Source: Geminicoccaceae bacterium
GTDB taxonomy: Bacteria > Pseudomonadota > Alphaproteobacteria > Geminicoccales > Geminicoccaceae
Length of the DNA stretch: 64,000 nucleotides
Assembly: GCA_020638465.1 (NCBI GenBank)
Contig: JACKIM010000001.1
Coordinates: 682,001-746,000 of the forward strand
Direction of reading: 5' to 3'
A program made the translations under genes and the position numbers. Below are positions 1 through 7,615 of this stretch, piece after piece. The first letter of the stretch is position 1. Each line of letters opens with the position of its first letter. Under the pieces are notes generated by a model, which saw nothing but the letters and a program-made list of their open reading frames with translations, was not told the DNA's origin and did no database searches.

Positions 1-456
1 GAAATGCCCGCACAAGCCCTGGGGCAACGGCGCTGTCACCGTTCGCCCGTCCGGCGTCATCCAGCGCTCCCGGCGATAGCGGATCACCCGGCTCTCCAGC
101 CGCAGATCCTGCACGACAAAATCCTCATACCCCTTGAACCGCGAGCCGGGCGGCGCCTCAACCCCGAGCTTCTGCTCCTCGCTCACCACAGGAACCCGCC
201 GGCTGGCCTTCGACGAACCACCCCGCTTGCCCTTGCCGCCTCGCTTGCCTGTGGCCGTCGATGTTCCGGCCTTCGCTGCCATCCCCGACGGTTTGATCTT
301 CGGCCGCCCTTTCAGCCCCTTGAGCCGGGCAATCTCATCCCGCAATGCTGCATTCTCCGCCTCCAGCAAAGCGACGCGCTCCAGCAGCGCCGCAACCAAA
401 TCGCGGAGATCATCAAGGCCGAGTGTGGCGAGGTTGGTGGCATTGGGCTTGGACAT
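1..456 (-). CDS. Transposase, N-terminal part (cut by window edge)
   Basis: The reading frame starts at the ATG at 456 and is still open at base 1, so only about 152 N-terminal residues are visible. They form a leucine/alanine-rich coiled coil (residues 10-45), a Gly/Lys/Arg/Ser-rich basic linker (about 48-90), then a conserved-looking stretch ending in RYRRERWMTPDGR and a proline-leucine segment. This layout (coiled coil, basic linker, then catalytic region) resembles IS66-like transposases found in alphaproteobacteria, but the DDE core lies outside the window, so the family is not certain. No terminal inverted repeat could be recognised between 456 and 630. It is the only mobile-element gene in the window. 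Confidence 0.6.
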   Translation of the reverse strand, partial: MSKPNATNLATLGLDDLRDLVAALLERVALLEAENAALRDEIARLKGLKGRPKIKPSGMAAKAGTSTATGKRGGKGKRGGSSKASRRVPVVSEEQKLGVEAPPGSRFKGYEDFVVQDLRLESRVIRYRRERWMTPDGRTVTAPLPQGLCGHF

Positions 457-631
457 AACAAACTTGAATCACGTCCCATCGCTCTTGGGAATCGAGAACA
501 TATTCTTATTCCATGCGCGCAGATCAAGCCTCAAAAATCCAGTCCGCCCGGACTTTTGCACCGGTTACTGATTGCGGTAGCGCAACGAGCGATTTGAGAT
601 AAAGTTATCTAAATTTTTACACGATAATTCT
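457..631. other. Intergenic stretch between transposase and sRNA promoter
   Basis: No gene is supported here. Positions 541-554 form a small GC hairpin (AGTCCG / CGGACT) flanked by A-rich and T-rich bases, which could be a weak bidirectional terminator or part of the insertion-sequence end. From about 596 the base composition turns AT-rich and leads into the promoter at 632-659. Confidence 0.3.
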
Positions 632-659
632 TTGAGATATTCAACCATACGGTTATATT
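632..659 (+). promoter_or_regulatory. Candidate sigma70 promoter for the small RNA
   Basis: TTGAGA at 632-637 and TATATT at 654-659 are separated by 16 bases and sit in an AT-rich stretch, unlike the GC-rich surroundings. Transcription would start near 667, which is where the first hairpin of the candidate RNA begins. Confidence 0.45.
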
Positions 660-666
660 AACTCTC

Positions 667-757
667 GTGTTCATGGGTATTCCCCGTGACACCCGACTTG
701 AGGCGTTTCCTCCCTATTCGACTTGGACCGCGAGCTTGCTTGCGGTCCATTTTTTTT
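667..757 (+). ncRNA. Candidate trans-acting small RNA with intrinsic terminator
   Basis: The predicted transcript is about 90 nt. A 5' stem-loop pairs 667-670 with 689-692 and 672-677 with 683-688 (10 bp, one bulged T at 671, five-base loop). An unpaired linker follows (693-723) with a pyrimidine run TTTCCTCCC at 706-714, complementary to a Shine-Dalgarno sequence. The 3' hairpin pairs TGGACCGC (724-731) with GCGGTCCA (742-749) and runs into eight T residues (750-757), a textbook rho-independent terminator. Hairpin, single-stranded anti-SD region and terminator hairpin is the usual plan of Hfq-type or 'cuckoo' small RNAs in alphaproteobacteria. A 97-codon frame over the same bases has no ribosome site and crosses the terminator. 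Structure was read by eye only. Confidence 0.55.
724..757 (+). terminator. Rho-independent terminator of the candidate sRNA
   Basis: Eight perfect base pairs (724-731 with 742-749), extended inward by AGC/GCT around a tiny loop, followed directly by eight T residues. No protein gene on this strand lies upstream, so it most likely ends the small RNA. Confidence 0.7.
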
Positions 758-847
758 CTTGCGCAGCAATACGCCGTCGACGACGCCTCATGTCCGTCCG
801 ATCAACCTGTCAAGCCGATGCCCGTCCGGATGTGAAGCCGCTTTCGG

Positions 848-2872
848 TTACCCTTCCCCGGCCGAAGAATTTCCCGATTGATCGGCCAGGCTTATGCCCT
901 CGCGCGAAAGCAGCCACAGTAGGAACAGCGCCGGCAACGCGAAAAGAGTCGAGGAAATGAAGAACCAGCTCCAGCCCACTGCATCGGCATAGAACCCCGA
1001 TACGGGAATGACGATGAATTTTGCAAACATCTGCATGAAGGAACTCAGCATAGCGTACTGTGTGGCTGAATAATTCACGTTGCACAATGACGACAGGAAG
1101 GCGACGAAGATCGTCGTTCCGAGCCCGCCCGAGATATTCTCGATGATGATAAGCAAGGTAAACAACGGCATCAGATCGGTACCGATCTCGCCGCGCGCGG
1201 CCATCTCGGCCTCTGTCAATTCCCGCCCTGTCGACAATGCCTGATTGGTGATGACAAGCGCATCGGCTCCAAAATGCGCGACCACGGCAAACATCAGATT
1301 GGACAGGGACATGACGATGGTCGCGATAACCATGGCTCGCATCATGCCAACCCTGAAGAGCAGAACGCCTGCGGCCGCACTGCCCAGAAGAGTCATCCAC
1401 AGGCCGAAGGTCTTCGAGATGGCGGCAATCTGATCCTTGCCGAACCCGACATCGATGTAAAATGGATTGGCAAGAAGTTGCAGGATGGCATCGCTGGATT
1501 TGAACACCGATATCAGCAGCAGGATGATAATTGCGATCTTGATGCCATGGGCACGGAAGAAATCGTAGTAGGGCCCGACGACAGCCCGGCGGGTCCAGAG
1601 ATGCAGCTTCGTCTCCTCGTCGATGGACGTGATGCCGAAATTCGCCAGCGCATACCGGCTGAAATAGAAGAACCCGTAGAAGAAGACGAAGAACAGGAAC
1701 TTGATCCAAAGCCCGGCAATCATCACCGTTGTCGGAGTGACGACATCGCCATAGGCCCACGCGATACCGAAGAGGGCCACGACCTTGCTCGAAAACAGCC
1801 AGCAGGCTGCCACGAACAGCCAGGCATAGACCTCTCCAACGAAGCCACCGGACGCGGGAATCGCATACAGGGCGAGTTCGACGAGCAGCCACAGGAGACT
1901 GGCCATCGCGAAGTTCTTGGCCAGATAGGAAGCCGACCCCCGCCGCTCAAAGAGCAGCCAGCCATTCCATATCCCGATGGCGGTCAAGACAACGGCTCCC
2001 AGCGTGGCCGCAACTTGCTGGACCGATATGTCGCCACTTTCCAGCGTCCAGGGTCCGTGGAAAGGCGACAGAAGCCCGAAAACCAGGGAAACGGGTTCGA
2101 GCAGCAGCAACCAGAACAGGACAAAGGCAAAAGTTCCAGCAATGCGACGATATGACGCGATAACATCGGCAGGCATGCTGCGAACGAGATTGTCCTCCTC
2201 GAGGACAGTGTCGTCGACCAGTTCGGTGTTTGATCCCTCGGGTTCACGAACGAAGAAGGTCGTCCCGATGCCCACAAGCATGAGCAGAGCCATCGCCAGA
2301 TAGGCGGACGACCAGCCATACCATTCGGCGATGAACAGGGCACCGGCGGTGGCGATCCACATTGCTACCCGGTATCCGAGAACGGCGTTGGCGGCTCCCG
2401 CACCGAGTTCCTTTTGTGGCAGGCTGTCGATGCGAAAGGCATCGATGACCACGTCCTGACTGGCAGAGAAGAACGCGACGACCACCGCCATGAAGGCGGT
2501 CCACCAGAGATCCACACCCGGTTCAGTCTGCCCAAGCCCCCAGATGGCGCCAACGAGACAGATCTGGGTGACGAGCATCCAGCCCCGCCTTCTGCCGAGG
2601 AGCGTGGTGAAGGGAGGCAATGGCATCCGGTCGATCAGCGGCGCCCAGATGAACTTGAGCGTATAAGGAACGAAAATGAATCCGAACAGCCCGATCTCGC
2701 CGCGTGAAAGCCCCTCTTCGCGCAGCCAGGTCGACAGTGTTGTCGCGACCAGCATGATGGGCAGGCCGCTCGAAAACCCGAGCAGCAGGATCGCAATCAC
2801 CCGGCGGTCCGAATAGACCCTGTGTGCGTCCTTGAGCCAATCCCGCAACTTCACGACAACATCACCGGACAT
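848..2872 (-). CDS. ampG: AmpG-type muropeptide MFS permease, enlarged
   Basis: This inner-membrane major facilitator protein probably imports anhydro-muropeptides during peptidoglycan recycling. The N-terminal half has AmpG hallmarks: GFSSGLP near residue 32, WLREEG near 49, KFIWAPLID near 73 and SQDVVIDAFR near 138. The C-terminal half resumes near residue 430. At 674 residues it is much longer than the roughly 490 of E. coli AmpG. The extra length is an insertion at about 210-430 that carries an acidic loop and some five further hydrophobic segments. The start ATG has GAGG upstream. anmK, another murein-recycling gene, lies far away at 54377. Substrate assignment is from family membership only. 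Confidence 0.85.
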   Translation of the reverse strand: MSGDVVVKLRDWLKDAHRVYSDRRVIAILLLGFSSGLPIMLVATTLSTWLREEGLSRGEIGLFGFIFVPYTLKFIWAPLIDRMPLPPFTTLLGRRRGWMLVTQICLVGAIWGLGQTEPGVDLWWTAFMAVVVAFFSASQDVVIDAFRIDSLPQKELGAGAANAVLGYRVAMWIATAGALFIAEWYGWSSAYLAMALLMLVGIGTTFFVREPEGSNTELVDDTVLEEDNLVRSMPADVIASYRRIAGTFAFVLFWLLLLEPVSLVFGLLSPFHGPWTLESGDISVQQVAATLGAVVLTAIGIWNGWLLFERRGSASYLAKNFAMASLLWLLVELALYAIPASGGFVGEVYAWLFVAACWLFSSKVVALFGIAWAYGDVVTPTTVMIAGLWIKFLFFVFFYGFFYFSRYALANFGITSIDEETKLHLWTRRAVVGPYYDFFRAHGIKIAIIILLLISVFKSSDAILQLLANPFYIDVGFGKDQIAAISKTFGLWMTLLGSAAAGVLLFRVGMMRAMVIATIVMSLSNLMFAVVAHFGADALVITNQALSTGRELTEAEMAARGEIGTDLMPLFTLLIIIENISGGLGTTIFVAFLSSLCNVNYSATQYAMLSSFMQMFAKFIVIPVSGFYADAVGWSWFFISSTLFALPALFLLWLLSREGISLADQSGNSSAGEG

Positions 2873-2990
2873 GCATCATTCCTCGCGTTAGACGCGCATG
2901 ATGCTATCGTCAATGAACGTCACGTGGAAAGTAAAAGTGCCGCCGGGTGAAAGCCTTCAAAGCGTGACGATGCCCGCCTATCGCCACCGA

Positions 2991-3605
2991 TCAGAAAAAG
3001 CGTTCGCCGATCTCGACAATATCGCCAGGCGCTATTTTCGTCGTAACCGGAACGCTCACCTTCGGTGCGTTCGATCCGCCGCGCTGCACGGTGATGTCTT
3101 CCTGATTGGCCCTGTACGTAAAGCCGCCGGCAAGCGCCACGCCATTCAGGACGGTCATGCCGTTACTGTATTCATAGGAACCCGGCGAATTGACTTCGCC
3201 GAGGATGTAGAACGGACGATAGGTCAGCACCTCGATGCTGACCTGGGGATCGACCAGATAGCCATCCTTGAGCTTGTCCGCGATACGCTGCTCCAGTTCG
3301 GTCGAGGTCAGCCCGTTGGCGGCGACCTGGCCGATCAGCGGCATGGAAAAATTGCCACGCCCGTCAAGTTCGAACTCGCCCGACAGGTCCTCATGACGGA
3401 AGACATTGATCCTCAGCTTGTCACCGGCCGCGAGGACATAGTCACCGGGTTCGAGGGTCGCCGCCCCCTGTTGCCCCTCGGTGGTGGAGACGGGAGGTGG
3501 CAAGGTGCCGGTCGATGTCGAACTGCTGCCGGTGCAGGCACTGAGCCCCAGCGTCAGAAAAAGCAGGAACACGAAGGTGGCTGTACGGCTGAGCCGGCTC
3601 ATCAT
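2991..3605 (-). CDS. Polysaccharide export lipoprotein (OPX/Wza family)
   Basis: It is a periplasmic/outer-membrane exopolysaccharide export protein. The N-terminal signal ends in a lipobox LSAC about 20 residues from the start, followed by a Ser/Thr-rich tether. Next comes a Poly_export domain (GDYVLAAGDKLRINVF onward, about residues 55-130) and one SLBB-like domain (GEVNSPGSYEY onward). At about 204 residues it is a short OPX protein without the C-terminal helix that forms the Wza pore, so it probably works with a separate barrel, such as the one encoded just downstream at 3745-4983. The ATG at 3605 was chosen because GGAGAG precedes it at good spacing; an upstream in-frame start exists. 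Confidence 0.87.
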   Translation of the reverse strand: MMSRLSRTATFVFLLFLTLGLSACTGSSSTSTGTLPPPVSTTEGQQGAATLEPGDYVLAAGDKLRINVFRHEDLSGEFELDGRGNFSMPLIGQVAANGLTSTELEQRIADKLKDGYLVDPQVSIEVLTYRPFYILGEVNSPGSYEYSNGMTVLNGVALAGGFTYRANQEDITVQRGGSNAPKVSVPVTTKIAPGDIVEIGERFF

Positions 3606-3744
3606 TAACTCTCCAGGCAACGATATGGCGAGAGGACGACTGCAAGATGGGCGAACCTGAACGATCCGCCCTCAATCTAGCCCTCTCACGATACGGAAAC
3701 AAGAAACCACCGCGCGTTAAAAATCACTTAATGCACGATCTCGA

Positions 3745-4983
3745 TCAGAACTGGGCAACCAGCCCGATGCGGAAGATGCTCCTTGTATACTCGTTGTTGC
3801 TGGAGTCGGAATTCCTGTGGGAGAAATCATACGTCGCATCGACGCCGAGATTCCGGTTGAGCAGGTAGCGCACCCCCGCTCCGGCCTTCACCGACTTGTC
3901 GGTCCGGCTGGTGCCCTTGAAGTCATCGTGGATATAACCGATGTTCCCCGTGAGGATAATGTTGCGCCGCAGTTCGTGCGTGACGTCGATCTGGGCGATC
4001 GCCTCCGCGATACCCGATGCAGGATCGCCATCGACGACCTCGGTCGTCTCCCGGATCTCGCCCGAAAGGGTACCGACCACGGTTGTGAGCTGTGTCGGCA
4101 GCCATGTCAGCGAGACGTTCGCCGCCGGCGAGTCGATATTATCCAGATCGTCGTCATCATAGGTCTGCTTGGTGTAACCGATCGATGCCTCGCCGGTGAG
4201 CAATCCCGTCAGTTCGACCTCGACACCGACATTGCCTCCATAGTTCTCGGAATTGCGGTCAAGGCCGGAATCGTTCGGAGTCTCGTCATACTCCACATAG
4301 CCCATGTAACCTTCGCCAAAAACCGAAAGTCTCGGAGAAATGGCATACCCAACGCGTCCGCGCATCCGGTATCGGTTGCTGTCGCGGTCGTCATTGTTGA
4401 CATTCCGTGTGTCTTCAAAATCTACACGATTAAACGTGAACGTCGGCTCAATATAGACACGATTGAAGTTATGCCGATAGCCGAGATCCATTCCTGTCCG
4501 GTAATACTTGGTGACTTCCTTGTCACCGGACTCGTTCGGATCGTCGCGCTCTTCATGAGCCCGCCGCCCGAACAAACGGACCTTGAACGCGCTGTTGCGC
4601 ATGACGTCAATGCGGCCGTTGAGACCAATCCCTGCATCGTAGAAGTTGCTGTCGTGATTGTCGCTGTAGAGACCGGCATCGCCATCCAGGCTCACATCGA
4701 GCTGGTGGCGGGACCACTGCGATTCCGCCGTGATGCTGGGACGAATGCCGAAGATGATGTCGTCCGTCTCGTCGTTGTTGGTAGCGAAGATATTGTCGTC
4801 ATACGAGGCATCGGTCTCGACCTGCGGGTGGATCAGGAAGGATCCGGCGCGAATGCCGAGGGGGTCGAAGTCGCCCACCTGTTGTGCCGCCGCATCATGG
4901 CTCAGGACCAGTGCGAGCGCCACCGGCAGTACCACGGAGCCCGTTGCCAAGAACGACCGCGTCAACCTGCTTTTCGACAACAC
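3745..4983 (-). CDS. Outer-membrane beta-barrel protein, exopolysaccharide-associated
   Basis: The product of about 412 residues resembles the BBP2/DUF560-like outer-membrane barrels that accompany OPX exporters. It has a signal peptide (basic SKSRLTRS, hydrophobic core, cleavage near HDAAAQ). The rest alternates aromatic and polar residues in strand-like blocks, is rich in Asp/Asn turns and ends in ...GLVAQF with a terminal Phe, as outer-membrane barrels do. I place the start at the GTG at 4983 because AAGGAG lies just upstream and the signal peptide then begins properly. It lies upstream of the OPX gene on the same strand, with about 140 bases between, so the two probably form one export unit. 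Confidence 0.75.
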   Translation of the reverse strand: MLSKSRLTRSFLATGSVVLPVALALVLSHDAAAQQVGDFDPLGIRAGSFLIHPQVETDASYDDNIFATNNDETDDIIFGIRPSITAESQWSRHQLDVSLDGDAGLYSDNHDSNFYDAGIGLNGRIDVMRNSAFKVRLFGRRAHEERDDPNESGDKEVTKYYRTGMDLGYRHNFNRVYIEPTFTFNRVDFEDTRNVNNDDRDSNRYRMRGRVGYAISPRLSVFGEGYMGYVEYDETPNDSGLDRNSENYGGNVGVEVELTGLLTGEASIGYTKQTYDDDDLDNIDSPAANVSLTWLPTQLTTVVGTLSGEIRETTEVVDGDPASGIAEAIAQIDVTHELRRNIILTGNIGYIHDDFKGTSRTDKSVKAGAGVRYLLNRNLGVDATYDFSHRNSDSSNNEYTRSIFRIGLVAQF

Positions 4984-5311
4984 TTTACTCCTTTCACTAC
5001 CAGCCATTCCCGTCGAAGAAATCGACAACAGCCAGATTCCCATCCATGGTTGAGCAGGGTCGATGTTACGACATGACGACGCAAACCCGGCATCTTTTCC
5101 TGACGTCGGACAAATATCTCAACCCGTGGTATAGATATCGCTGCGCGAAAAACGACGCAACCGAACATGCAGGAATTCACCAGTTCAGTCTCACGATATG
5201 GTAAGAATGCTCCTGTATGTTTCCGTTATGCCACAAGGAGCCTTGTTTCTACCCATGAGGGAATGTACGAGATGAATTATCTACCATGGAGATTCTGTCC
5301 TGCTTAGGCGA

Positions 5312-6109
5312 TTGTTTCAAAAACCCAGAACTGCCGAACCTGAGGAGCCACTGATCAACGGCCGCCCTCCCCGATTGCCGGCCGCCGTTCGGATCTATGC
5401 CATTGGCGACATTCATGGCCGGCTCGACCTGCTCCTCGACATGGAACAGAAAATTCGCGACGATATCGCCCGAAGTCCGGCCAACCTGCGTCGGATCGTC
5501 ATTTATCTGGGCGATTATGTCGATCGCGGGTTTGACAGTGCTGCGGTGCTTGATCACCTGAGCGGTCCACCGCTCGAAGGCTTCGAGCGCGTCCTGCTGT
5601 TGGGCAATCATGACGCCTGGCTTCGGGACTTTGTTGATGGCCAGCCGGCGGTCGGGCCGAGCTGGATGCGATTCGGTGGCGATGCGACCTTGCTGAGCTA
5701 CGGCATCAAGATTGATTTCACGCTGCCCGAAGAAAAACGTATCATCCAAGCCCATCAACGACTTACTTCGAAGTTTCCAGTACAACACCGGCAGTTCCTC
5801 CAGGACCTCGAGCTGGCCTACGGACTGGGAGACTATTTTTTCTGCCATGCGGGGATACGTCCCGATGTTGCTCTTGAAGAACAGGGCGAACAGGACCTGA
5901 TCTGGATTCGCGAACCGTTCCTCAGCTGGCAGGGTGAATGCGGCAAGATCATCGTCCACGGACATACGATCGAAGAACAACCGGTGCTGCGCCATAACCG
6001 GATTGGAATCGATACCGGCGCGTGCTTCACCGCGAACCTGACCTGCCTTGTCCTCGAAGAGGATACCATCCGCTTCCTGTCGACCGGTGCCACACCGCCA
6101 GACACCTGA
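5312..6109 (+). CDS. Metallophosphoesterase (PPP-type serine/threonine phosphatase family)
   Basis: This is a soluble calcineurin-like phosphatase. Metal-binding motifs are intact: GDIHG (residues 32-36), GDYVDRG (67-73), GNHD (98-101), then CHAGIRP and VHGHT in the C-terminal half. The family covers bacterial protein phosphatases and diadenosine tetraphosphatase-like enzymes. In alphaproteobacteria this subgroup often lies near exopolysaccharide genes, as here, between an OPX/barrel pair and galE. No ATG fits the N-terminus. TTG at 5312 is the listed start and CTG at 5300 is an alternative, since the frame is open back to 5276. The true start is uncertain, and the substrate cannot be told from sequence. 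Confidence 0.85.
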   Translation: MFQKPRTAEPEEPLINGRPPRLPAAVRIYAIGDIHGRLDLLLDMEQKIRDDIARSPANLRRIVIYLGDYVDRGFDSAAVLDHLSGPPLEGFERVLLLGNHDAWLRDFVDGQPAVGPSWMRFGGDATLLSYGIKIDFTLPEEKRIIQAHQRLTSKFPVQHRQFLQDLELAYGLGDYFFCHAGIRPDVALEEQGEQDLIWIREPFLSWQGECGKIIVHGHTIEEQPVLRHNRIGIDTGACFTANLTCLVLEEDTIRFLSTGATPPDT

Positions 6110-6470
6110 ACTGCGCCCCGGACGAGAGCAGCCCCGCTTTCGGGACGATCGGCGTGGCGGGAAAACACGCTGCCGGCATCCAGTTCCGAACATGTGCACT
6201 TCAGGTGGCGACGATGGTCCGTGAACAGTTCGACCGTCGCCAGCCTCTCAATATCCCGTTAACAATGCTCATGTACGATTTGCCATGAAAGGAATATGGA
6301 CCGCTTGTATTCGTCTACCGTTTTGGTTGTACCAACCATGCGTGAAATTGCCGTCGACGCAACATACCAAACACATCCACGGGAAACGGCGCATACGCGT
6401 TTCCGTAGCACCAAGCGTGGTACGGTTGATCATAACCAGCCCCAGTTCAAGCCCCTAACGGAGCCCGCCC
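6110..6470. other. 361-base gap upstream of galE
   Basis: No gene is supported. Two symmetric elements are visible: a 15-base palindrome TGGTTG-TAC-CAACCA at 6324-6338, and a stem GGAAACG (6382-6388) / CGTTTCC (6398-6404) with a nine-base loop in what would be the galE leader. Either could be regulatory. I could not assign a clear -35/-10 pair. Confidence 0.35.
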
Positions 6471-7493
6471 ATGCCCCTTCGTATCCTCGTCACAGGCGGT
6501 GCCGGCTACATCGGCAGCCACATCGTCCGGGATCTCACGGACGCAGGACATGATGTCGTCGTATTCGACAACCTCTATTCCGGACACCGTTGGGCTGTTG
6601 GCGAAGCCGAACTGCTGATCGGCGATCTCGGCGATGTCCGCCGGCTCGAAACATTGCTCAGCGAACATTCATTTGACGCCCTCGTCCACTGCGCCGCTCA
6701 CATCTGGGTGGGGGAGTCGGTGGATCATCCCGGCAAGTACTATGCAAACAATACGTGCAATGCACTGCGCCTGTTCGATCTTTGCGCAAAATACGGCATC
6801 CGTTCCGTTGTCTTCTCCTCCACCGCAGCTGTTTACGGCGAACCCGATACCGACCTGATTTCCGAAGATACCCCCCTTGCACCCATCAACCCCTACGGTG
6901 CTTCGAAAATGATGGCTGAACGCGGCCTTCAGGACATCGCCGCGGCATCGGGCATGGGCTTTGCCATCCTGCGTTATTTCAACGTCGCCGGCGCCGATGG
7001 ACAGGCCCGGATCGGCGAGGCCACCCCCAACAACTCGCACCTCATCAAGATCGCTTGCGAGACGGCATATGGATTGCGCCCGTCCATGCGCATCAACGGC
7101 ACCGATTATCCGACACCCGATGGAACGTGCATACGCGATTATGTACATGTTGATGATCTCGCCGCAGCCCATGTCGCGGCCCTCGACTATCTCGAGGCGC
7201 AAGGTTCCTCCTTCATTGCCAATTGCGGTTACGGCCACGGCTTCAGCGTCCGCGAGGTACTCGAAACCGTCCAACAAATCACCGGGAACCCCTTCCCGAT
7301 CAATGAAGGTCCAAGGCGCCAGGGGGATCCGCCGGTTCTGATTGCCTCCAACACCCGGATCCGCGAGGTGCTGGGCTTCCAGCCCCGGCATGACGACCTC
7401 GACGACATCGTACGGACAGCATGGAAATGGGAAAACCGCCTGCAGGAGATGCACAGGGCATCGGCGTCCGGTGGACAGGTCACCTCCGGTTGA
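6471..7493 (+). CDS. galE: UDP-glucose 4-epimerase
   Basis: It interconverts UDP-glucose and UDP-galactose, supplying galactose for lipopolysaccharide and exopolysaccharide. It is an extended SDR of 340 residues, the usual length. The NAD-binding GGAGYIG lies at residues 9-15 and the catalytic S117/T118, Y142 and K146 are all present (SST...PYGASK). The C-terminal substrate domain includes the conserved TPDGTCIRDYVHVDDLA. The ATG has GGAG ten bases upstream. Its position beside exopolysaccharide export genes agrees with a role in sugar precursor supply. Confidence 0.95.
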   Translation: MPLRILVTGGAGYIGSHIVRDLTDAGHDVVVFDNLYSGHRWAVGEAELLIGDLGDVRRLETLLSEHSFDALVHCAAHIWVGESVDHPGKYYANNTCNALRLFDLCAKYGIRSVVFSSTAAVYGEPDTDLISEDTPLAPINPYGASKMMAERGLQDIAAASGMGFAILRYFNVAGADGQARIGEATPNNSHLIKIACETAYGLRPSMRINGTDYPTPDGTCIRDYVHVDDLAAAHVAALDYLEAQGSSFIANCGYGHGFSVREVLETVQQITGNPFPINEGPRRQGDPPVLIASNTRIREVLGFQPRHDDLDDIVRTAWKWENRLQEMHRASASGGQVTSG

Positions 7494-7615
7494 CAAGAAC
7501 AACCCTATCACACCAATTTGCGATGTTTGCCACCTGCAGCTATCAATGAGCGGCCAAACCGATGGTGAATCGACCCGGCTGCATTTCCTGATCAAAAGTG
7601 AGAGCGTACATCGAC

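Noticed and set aside
667..960. 97-codon open frame over the candidate sRNA
   Set aside because: It crosses the terminator hairpin and T-run, has no ribosome site and overlaps the end of ampG.
1274..2155. Long open frame opposite ampG
   Set aside because: It lies wholly within a convincing gene on the other strand, and its composition is Gln/Arg-rich shadow sequence.
3817..5076. 419-codon open frame opposite the outer-membrane barrel
   Set aside because: The opposite strand has a signal peptide, ribosome site and barrel features; this frame has no recognisable domain.
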